From NCBI GenBank assembly GCA_900540905.1, contig UQHR01000048.1, positions 1-11,853 on the forward strand: a stretch of DNA of 11,853 nt, in the 5' to 3' direction. A model generated the notes under the pieces. It searched no databases. It saw only the letters and a list, made by a program, of their open reading frames with translations, and was not told the DNA's origin. Numbering within the stretch: the first letter of the stretch is position 1; every line of letters starts with the position of its first letter. The stretch comes from an uncultured Collinsella sp. (GTDB lineage: Bacteria; Actinomycetota; Coriobacteriia; Coriobacteriales; Coriobacteriaceae). The position numbers and the translations under genes are program-made. Shown here piece by piece: positions 6,743 to 11,853 of the stretch.

Positions 6743-7573
6743 TTAGGCCTCGTCGGTCTCGTGCGGGGTAATAGCCTCGACGGCAGAGACTGCCTTGGGC
6801 AACATGCCATCGGGCAGCGCGGTCTCAACCTCGCCCTTATCGCAGGCCTCGGCGAGTGCCGGATTAATGGGAAGCGTGCCCAAGATGTCGAGGTTATAGC
6901 GCTCTGCGACCTCGGGGAGCTTGCTTTTGCCAAAGACCTCGATCTTCTTGCCGCAGTCGGGGCACTCGATATAGCTCATGTTCTCGACGATGCCCAGAAT
7001 GGGGACGTTCATCTTCTCGGCCATGTTGACCGCCTTGGCGACGATCATCGAGACCAGGTCCTGCGGGCTCGTGACGATGACGATGCCGTCGACGGGCAGC
7101 GACTGGAAGACGGTGAGCGCGACGTCGCCTGTTCCCGGAGGCATGTCGACCAGCAGGTAGTCGATGGGGCCCCACGAGGTCTCGCTCCAGAACTGCCTAA
7201 TGGCGCCTGCGATGACCGGACCGCGCCAAAGGACGGGGTCGGTCTCGTTTTGGAGCAGAAGGTTGGAGCTCATGACCTTGACGCCGTGCTCGGAGATTTC
7301 GGGCAGCATGAGGTTGCCAAGGGCATGGACGTGGCGTCCGCTCATGCCGAACATCTTGGGGATAGAGGGACCGGTGATGTCGGCATCGAGGACGCCGACC
7401 TTGTGGCCGTGACGGGCAAGCTCGGTGGCGATGGCACCGGTGACAAGCGACTTGCCGACACCGCCCTTGCCGGAAAGCACGGCGATGACGCGTTTGACCT
7501 CGGACAGCGTGTTCTCCTCAAATTGCGACGGCGACGTTTGTCCGCCGGCGGCCTGTGCGTGCTCGCAACCCAT
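6743..7573 (-). CDS. mrp: Mrp/ApbC (NBP35-type) Fe-S cluster carrier P-loop ATPase
   Basis: Members of this ParA/MinD-related family carry and transfer iron-sulfur clusters in the cytoplasm, in an ATP-dependent way. The 276-residue product has the deviant Walker A KGGVGKS at 36-42 and the A'-type LDADITGPSIPKMFG (62-76). DMPPGTGD (143-150) is the Walker B region, and the VENMSYIECPDC segment ends in the Cys pair C204 and C207 that bridges a cluster between subunits. No N-terminal MIP18/DUF59 domain is present. The short N-terminus (MGCEH) has one Cys rather than the Cys-rich tail of many NBP35 relatives. I chose ATG 7573 because AAAGGAG lies six bases before it; the longer open frame to 7630 lacks such a site. 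Its TAA abuts the GTG of the flavoprotein gene, so the two are co-expressed. Confidence 0.94.
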   Translation of the reverse strand: MGCEHAQAAGGQTSPSQFEENTLSEVKRVIAVLSGKGGVGKSLVTGAIATELARHGHKVGVLDADITGPSIPKMFGMSGRHVHALGNLMLPEISEHGVKVMSSNLLLQNETDPVLWRGPVIAGAIRQFWSETSWGPIDYLLVDMPPGTGDVALTVFQSLPVDGIVIVTSPQDLVSMIVAKAVNMAEKMNVPILGIVENMSYIECPDCGKKIEVFGKSKLPEVAERYNLDILGTLPINPALAEACDKGEVETALPDGMLPKAVSAVEAITPHETDEA

Positions 7574-7628
7574 GTATGACTCCTTTGTATATGTTGGGGC
7601 CGGAGCCCCGTGATGTGACACGAGCGTC

Positions 7629-7658
7629 ATTGTACCCTCGTTTGCGAGCGGGAGTCAT
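7629..7658 (-). promoter_or_regulatory. Putative promoter of the mrp-flavoprotein operon
   Basis: On the - strand, ATGACT (7658-7653) is followed after 18 bases by TACAAT (7634-7629, 5 of 6 to consensus). A start near 7622 would give a leader of about 50 bases. The spacer holds an inverted repeat, CTCG-TTTG-CGAG (7637-7648, + strand), which could be an operator or chance. A second small hairpin, GGGGC-CGGA-GCCCC (7596-7609), lies in the leader upstream of the ribosome site. Confidence 0.45.
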
Positions 7659-7669
7659 TTGCGATGCAT

Positions 7670-7704
7670 TTGGGCCGAGCGTGCTTGCAATACGATGGGC
7701 CCAA
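7670..7704 (-). terminator. Weak hairpin downstream of the ltaS-like gene
   Basis: A perfect 7-bp repeat, TTGGGCC with GGCCCAA, encloses 21 bases that hold a few further pairs. It lies 15 bases beyond the stop at 7719. It could end the ltaS-like transcript, but no T run follows on the - strand, so intrinsic termination is doubtful. Confidence 0.3.
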
Positions 7705-7718
7705 GCGAATGGGCGGGC

Positions 7719-9872
7719 TTACTGAACTTTGCTGGCGAACTCGAGGTATTGCATGCGCTGCAGCTTGTCGATCGTCGAGGTGTATGGGCTGTCTTCAGAT
7801 TCCAAGTTGTAGCGCAGCCCGTCGGCACCGAGATAGCCGGCGACATTGATGGTGGGCACATCTGACCTTGTTGCAAGCAGGGCCTTTTGATAGTCGGTGA
7901 GCGGGGCGCCGATCTTATTAAGGGTAATGGCTGCAATCTCGTTTGCCCCGACGGTGTCGTAGACGTTGAGCTCGGTATTGCCGGCGATTTCATAGTTAGC
8001 CCAGACGAAATAGGTCGACTGATAGATACGGAAAGCGTGGCTTGCCGTATCTTCCTGAGGGTACAGCTCATCGTTGAGAGTCGTTGCGGCGCTCGGCTGA
8101 TGGTCGCCAAAAAAGACAAGGACAACCGGTCTGCTGATATTGCGGAGCTCGTTGATAAAATACTCGAGGTCCCGGTCGGACGCGTTGATGCAGGTAAGAT
8201 AGGTGTTGAGCGCGCTATTGGCGCCCTCGCTGGCTCCTTCGACCCAATAGTTTGTCAGCTCTTCGGCGGGAACGGTGCCATAGTCGTAGCCGCCGTGATT
8301 TTGCATCGTGACGTCAAAGATGAACTGCGGCGCTTCGTCGGTTCTAAGCAGGTCGAGTATCTTGTCGTAGGTGGCGTAGTCGCATACGCCGGCATGGTAA
8401 CAGGGCGCACCTTCGAAATCGCCGATTGAAAGAAAGTCTCCAAAGCCCAGCTGCTGATAGATCTTATCTCGATGGTAGTTGACGGGGTTTTGCGGGTGCA
8501 TAGCGGTAGCGGTATACCCAAGCTCTTTAAGGTCCTTTGCCAGGCTGTTGACGCCATTCATCTGATACAGCTGATAGGGGATCTTGCCTAATCCGACAAA
8601 GGCCGTTGTCGCTCCGGTCAAAAATTCGAATTCGGAGTTTGCCGTTCCGCCACCGGTGACCGAAGCGAGCATGGTGCCGCGAACAAGTGTGTCGGGAAGC
8701 GAGTTGTAGAATGCGGGGCCGGTGTACCCGGCCGCCTGGAGCTGCTCAAAGCACGAAAGGTCGCTAAAACTCTCGTTCATGACGGCAACAATCGTCGGCT
8801 TGATTTCATTGAACTGGGCAACGGCAGCCGCGCGCTGCTCGCTCGAGCCATACGTGCTGTCGTAGGCGGCGGCGAGCTCCTGCTCGATGCTCTGCGCCTC
8901 ATCGGGCGTATAGCCTTCGGGCTTCTCAATGGGCAACTCGTTGACCATTTCGGTGAACGAAGTGATAAAACCCTGAGACGTATATGTGGTGATGGGCTGC
9001 CAACGGTCAAATCCAAAATCCAGCGCCTGCTCCAAGTCGATGCTGGAAAAGCCTGAGAGCCCCACAACGGTCACTAGCAGAAAAGCGCAGAGGTTAGCGG
9101 CGATTGCGGGGAAGACATGGGTGGGCGTACGGAGCTTTCGCGGTCGGATAAGCGAAAGAAGCCCCAGGGAAATCTCCAGCAGGGCGAGAGAGGTTACGAT
9201 TCCGGCGGTAAAGGTAAACTCGTATCCCTCGCTCACTTCCATTGCGGTGCCAAGGGCCAAGATATCGCTTGGCAGGATGGCTTCGCCTTTAAACGTTATG
9301 ACGAAGTGCTCGGCAATGCCAAGGATGCAACAGGCGACGGGCACGAGGGCCATGACGCCTCCATGACGCTGTCCCAGCAAATAAAGGGAGAGCAGAACCG
9401 TCGCGAGCAGCCCGACGGAAAACCCGAATGAGTTGGCGGGAATGCGATAGAACGTTTCGTTACAGGCAATTTCGAGTGAAACGAACGAGAGCGCTGAAAC
9501 AGCGGCGATGACAAGGATGTCACGGCAAATACAGGCAACCGTTCCCGTCGCAAGATCGGTTTGGTCGATAAGTCCCGAAACCAAGGGTTCGACAAGAAGT
9601 ATGACGGCGGCAGCACCGAGCGCCGAATAAGAAAGGACCCATAGGGAACTGTCCTCATTTACGAGCAATTGATTCGTAATCCATGCAGCTACCACGCCGA
9701 GTGGGATGAGGAGCGTCGCGCACCAAAAGACGCGGGCAATGGGCGGCTTTTCATTGTGTTTGATTGAAAAATACACGCGCACGACGACGGTGGCCACGAT
9801 AAGGACGGCGATGAATATGGGCAGATTGGCCATGTCGCTCGAAGTGATTTCAAGGGGGATATCTTCGGTCAT
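7719..9872 (-). CDS. LtaS-like membrane phosphoglycerol transferase (sulfatase-fold)
   Basis: Predicted to transfer glycerol-phosphate units from phosphatidylglycerol, or a related group, onto a membrane glycolipid or polymer on the outer face of the cell. The 717-residue protein has about eight hydrophobic segments (roughly 16-36, 45-68, 76-98, 111-137, 147-168, 172-194, 219-243, 252-275). A linker follows, then an alkaline-phosphatase/sulfatase-fold domain from about 355 to 670. The family's metal and catalytic residues are visible: E367 in MNES, the likely nucleophile T410 in GGGTANSEFEFLTG, H526 in MQNHGGY, and D590-H591 in FFGDHQPS. PSDILAL (201-207) is a common LtaS-family segment between helices. 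Classical LtaS has five helices and about 650 residues, so this is a longer relative and the polymer it makes is unknown. I chose ATG 9872, with GAGG seven bases upstream, over the longer open frame to 9947. A long hairpin abuts that ribosome site. Confidence 0.9.
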   Translation of the reverse strand: MTEDIPLEITSSDMANLPIFIAVLIVATVVVRVYFSIKHNEKPPIARVFWCATLLIPLGVVAAWITNQLLVNEDSSLWVLSYSALGAAAVILLVEPLVSGLIDQTDLATGTVACICRDILVIAAVSALSFVSLEIACNETFYRIPANSFGFSVGLLATVLLSLYLLGQRHGGVMALVPVACCILGIAEHFVITFKGEAILPSDILALGTAMEVSEGYEFTFTAGIVTSLALLEISLGLLSLIRPRKLRTPTHVFPAIAANLCAFLLVTVVGLSGFSSIDLEQALDFGFDRWQPITTYTSQGFITSFTEMVNELPIEKPEGYTPDEAQSIEQELAAAYDSTYGSSEQRAAAVAQFNEIKPTIVAVMNESFSDLSCFEQLQAAGYTGPAFYNSLPDTLVRGTMLASVTGGGTANSEFEFLTGATTAFVGLGKIPYQLYQMNGVNSLAKDLKELGYTATAMHPQNPVNYHRDKIYQQLGFGDFLSIGDFEGAPCYHAGVCDYATYDKILDLLRTDEAPQFIFDVTMQNHGGYDYGTVPAEELTNYWVEGASEGANSALNTYLTCINASDRDLEYFINELRNISRPVVLVFFGDHQPSAATTLNDELYPQEDTASHAFRIYQSTYFVWANYEIAGNTELNVYDTVGANEIAAITLNKIGAPLTDYQKALLATRSDVPTINVAGYLGADGLRYNLESEDSPYTSTIDKLQRMQYLEFASKVQ

Positions 9873-9884
9873 GGACGTTCCTCT

Positions 9885-9922
9885 GTTACAGCAAACTAAG
9901 TTCAGTATTAGATTACTGTAAC
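9885..9922 (-). promoter_or_regulatory. Long imperfect inverted repeat abutting the ltaS-like ribosome site
   Basis: The outer arms GTTACAG and CTGTAAC are perfect (9885-9891 with 9916-9922). Continuing inward, 13 of 15 opposed positions pair as Watson-Crick; position 9892/9915 is C-A on the + strand but G-U in - strand RNA, and one mismatch remains. The loop is 8 bases (9900-9907). On the - strand the stem ends exactly where the AGAGG ribosome site (9884-9880) begins. It may be an RNA leader element or a protein-binding site. It is not a terminator on either strand, since no T run follows. Confidence 0.6.
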
Positions 9923-9990
9923 CTCTCCACGGTATTTCGAGAAACAAAGCACCCGATATGCAAAGCTAAAGGTCTGCGAATCTTGTATTA

Positions 9991-10004
9991 CGAACATCTG
10001 TGCG
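9991..10004 (+). promoter_or_regulatory. LexA-like box (Cheo-box type) before uvrA
   Basis: CGAACATCTGTGCG matches the Gram-positive/actinobacterial SOS operator pattern CGAAC-N4-GTTCG at 9 of 10 specified positions; the single mismatch is G for T in the right half. It lies 61 bases before the uvrA start codon, where LexA would be expected to bind. uvrA is a classic SOS gene. Confidence 0.6.
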
Positions 10005-10031
10005 CGTCGAGTGCGCTAAACTCATCGGCAG

Positions 10032-10060
10032 TATGATTCGATGCAATAGGAGGCAAGGAG
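10032..10060 (+). promoter_or_regulatory. Putative uvrA -10 element and double ribosome site
   Basis: TATGAT at 10032-10037 matches a -10 hexamer at 5 of 6 bases, giving a start near 10044; TAAACT at 10017-10022 is a weaker alternative. No clear -35 is visible for either. Two purine-rich ribosome sites follow, AGGAGG (10048-10053) and AAGGAG (10055-10060). The second is 5 bases from ATG 10066 and decides the start. Confidence 0.45.
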
Positions 10061-10065
10061 CTTCC

Positions 10066-11853
10066 ATGTCTGATTCTTCTATCGTTATTCGCGGCGCTCG
10101 TGAGCACAACCTCCGCGATATCGATGTTTCCATTCCGCGTGACCAACTCGTGGTCATTACCGGTCTTTCTGGCTCGGGCAAGAGCTCGCTGGCATTTGAC
10201 ACTATCTATGCCGAGGGCCAGCGTCGATACGTCGAGAGCCTTTCGAGCTATGCGCGCCAGTTCTTGGGCCAGATGGACAAACCCGACTTGGATTCAATCG
10301 ACGGCCTTTCGCCGGCGGTGTCGATCGACCAAAAGACGACGTCTAAAAACCCTCGCTCGACGGTTGGCACCGTAACCGAGATTTATGACTATCTGCGCCT
10401 GCTGTTCGCCCGTGTGGGCACCCCGCACTGTCCCGAATGCGGCCGCGTCATTGAGCGCCAGACGACCGACCAGGTTGCCGACAAGGTCTTGGCGGCGGGG
10501 GAGGGCCGCCGCGCGTTTGTGCTGGCACCGGTGGTGCGCGGGCGAAAAGGCGAGTACTCCAAACTGTTTGAGGACCTTCGCGCCGAGGGCTTTAGCCGCG
10601 TGCGTGTCGACGGTGAAGTGCGCTCGCTCGACGATCCGATCGATCTGGACAAGAAGTTCAAGCACGATATCGAGGTCGTGGTCGATCGCATCGTGATCCG
10701 TGAGAACTCTCTGGGCCGTATAGCCGAGTCTGTTGAGCAGGCGACCGCGCTGGCTCACGGCAATGTAAACGTGTACATGCTGCCCGATCGTGATGCTCCC
10801 GAGGGGACCGAGGGCGAGCTGCTGGAGTATTCGTTAGCCTTGGCGTGCCCGGAGCATGGTCACTCCATTGACGATCTTCAACCGCGTGATTTTTCGTTCA
10901 ACGCTCCCTATGGCGCATGTCCTGAGTGCGACGGCCTGGGCTTTAAGAAAACCGTTGATGCCGAGGCGCTGATCGAGGACCCCTCGAAGTCCATTGCCGA
11001 CGGAGTCTTTGGTAGTCTGTTCGGCAATTCGAACTACTATCCGCAGATTTTTGCTGCGGTCTGCAAACACTTTAAGGTGAGCGCCGATACGCCGTGGGAG
11101 GACTTGCCTCCTCGCGTGCGTCGTGCATTCTTGGATGGCCTGGGCGATACGAAGATCTCGGTCGACTACCAAAAGCTCGACGGACGTCGCAGCCAGTGGG
11201 ATACCAAGTTTTCGGGCGTTCGCAACATCCTGTACGAACGCTATACCGAGACGACGAACGAGAACACCAAGGCGCGCCTGGAGAAGTACATTCGCGAGGA
11301 GCCGTGCTCGAGCTGCCACGGCGCTCGTTTGCGCCCTGAGATGCTCGCCGTCACCGTGGGCGGCAAGTCCATTTACGAGGTTTGTTGCCTGTCGTGCCGT
11401 GAATCGCTCGAGTTTTTTGAGGGCCTGGAACTCACCGAGCGCCAACAGTTTATCGGCGGCCGTATCGTCAAGGAAATCCTGGAGCGCTTGCGTTTTCTGG
11501 TCGATGTTGGACTCGACTATCTGACGCTCGATCGTGCCTCGGCGACGCTTTCCGGTGGCGAGGCGCAGCGTATTCGACTGGCAACGCAGATCGGCGCGGG
11601 TCTCATGGGCGTGCTCTATATTCTGGACGAGCCCTCGATCGGTCTTCATCAGCGTGACAACGAGCGCCTGATTAAGACGCTCGAGCGCCTGCGCGATATC
11701 GGCAATACCGTTATCGTCGTCGAACACGACGAGGATACAATCCGTGCCGCCGATTACGTGATCGACATGGGGCCCGGCGCCGGCGTCAACGGCGGACACG
11801 TAGTCGCGGCGGGAACGCCTGCCGATATCATGGGGGGGCCCGCTGGACCCACA
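10066..11853 (+). CDS. uvrA: UvrABC excision nuclease subunit A (3'-truncated by the window end)
   Basis: UvrA is the dimeric ABC-type ATPase that scans DNA for bulky lesions and loads UvrB. The window holds the first 596 codons of a protein that is usually about 940 residues, still open at the last base. Visible motifs are the first Walker A GLSGSGKSS (33-41), a CPEC pair at 122-125, and the zinc module CPEH (261-264) with CPEC (285-288), where a His takes the place of the usual second Cys. The CSSCHGARL segment (414-422) follows, then the first ABC signature LSGGEAQRI (495-503) and Walker B ILDEPSIGLH (519-528). H554 in VVEHDEDT is the switch histidine. The second ATPase half lies beyond the window. 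The gene is divergent from the ltaS-like gene, with a LexA-like box in the 193-base gap. Confidence 0.98.
   Translation, partial: MSDSSIVIRGAREHNLRDIDVSIPRDQLVVITGLSGSGKSSLAFDTIYAEGQRRYVESLSSYARQFLGQMDKPDLDSIDGLSPAVSIDQKTTSKNPRSTVGTVTEIYDYLRLLFARVGTPHCPECGRVIERQTTDQVADKVLAAGEGRRAFVLAPVVRGRKGEYSKLFEDLRAEGFSRVRVDGEVRSLDDPIDLDKKFKHDIEVVVDRIVIRENSLGRIAESVEQATALAHGNVNVYMLPDRDAPEGTEGELLEYSLALACPEHGHSIDDLQPRDFSFNAPYGACPECDGLGFKKTVDAEALIEDPSKSIADGVFGSLFGNSNYYPQIFAAVCKHFKVSADTPWEDLPPRVRRAFLDGLGDTKISVDYQKLDGRRSQWDTKFSGVRNILYERYTETTNENTKARLEKYIREEPCSSCHGARLRPEMLAVTVGGKSIYEVCCLSCRESLEFFEGLELTERQQFIGGRIVKEILERLRFLVDVGLDYLTLDRASATLSGGEAQRIRLATQIGAGLMGVLYILDEPSIGLHQRDNERLIKTLERLRDIGNTVIVVEHDEDTIRAADYVIDMGPGAGVNGGHVVAAGTPADIMGGPAGPT

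Noticed and set aside
6761..7579. Open frame of 272 codons on the + strand across mrp
   Set aside because: Shadow of mrp; Asp/Gly/Val-rich repetitive translation with no domain.
9873..9947. Longer N-terminus for the LtaS-like protein starting at 9947
   Set aside because: The extra residues look like translated leader, including the hairpin; ATG 9872 has a good ribosome site.
10834..11799. Open frame of 321 codons on the - strand across uvrA
   Set aside because: Antisense to an unambiguous uvrA with Walker and zinc motifs; no credible domain.
11830..11853. Possible frameshift in uvrA at the run of seven G residues near the window end
   Set aside because: The frame stays open to the last base, and the PAGPT ending fits the position of the usual P-x-S-x-T segment, so no error needs to be assumed.
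1..11853. tRNA, rRNA, CRISPR, insertion sequence, integrase or riboswitch
   Set aside because: I looked for conserved RNA motifs, direct-repeat arrays and transposase-like frames and saw none.

Overview
The window reads as ordinary chromosomal DNA from a moderately GC-rich, Gram-positive-type bacterium of the actinobacterial lineage. My best guess is a Coriobacteriia member close to Collinsella. That rests on coaE, uvrB and uvrA lying close together, on strong AGGAGG-type ribosome sites, on an LtaS-like lipid-linked polymer synthase, and on the general look of the proteins. It is an inference, since there is no 16S or other marker. I see no mobile element, CRISPR array, tRNA, rRNA or phage gene, and no stretch over 300 bases without a gene.

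Layout. Positions 1-50 hold a strong intrinsic terminator for a gene that ends just before or at the window start. On the + strand follow coaE (dephospho-CoA kinase, 177-818), a membrane-anchored lytic transglycosylase overlapping it by 8 bases (811-1392), and uvrB (1444-3684), closed by a 16-bp-stem terminator. A block of four genes then lies on the - strand. Read in its own direction it is: an LtaS-like phosphoglycerol transferase (9872-7719), the Mrp/ApbC-type Fe-S P-loop ATPase (7573-6743), an HI0933/BaiN-family flavoprotein fused to it translationally (6742-5471), and a COG2509-type FAD-dependent oxidoreductase (5390-3750). uvrA (10066 to the window end, truncated) returns to the + strand and is divergent from the ltaS-like gene.

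How the genes fit together. UvrA and UvrB are the damage-recognition half of nucleotide excision repair; uvrC is not here. uvrA has a LexA-like (Cheo box) site in its leader while uvrB has none that I can find, so the two may be controlled differently. CoaE supplies coenzyme A. The transglycosylase and the LtaS-like protein both act on the cell envelope. Mrp with its coupled flavoprotein is a likely cofactor or redox unit.

The non-coding DNA holds the most interesting material: (i) a long imperfect hairpin that abuts the ribosome site of the ltaS-like gene, with one pair formed only on the - strand RNA; (ii) a perfect TATAAT followed by a terminator-like hairpin directly in front of the FAD oxidoreductase, which could be an attenuator; (iii) the LexA-like box before uvrA. 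I found no convincing previously undescribed multi-gene system.
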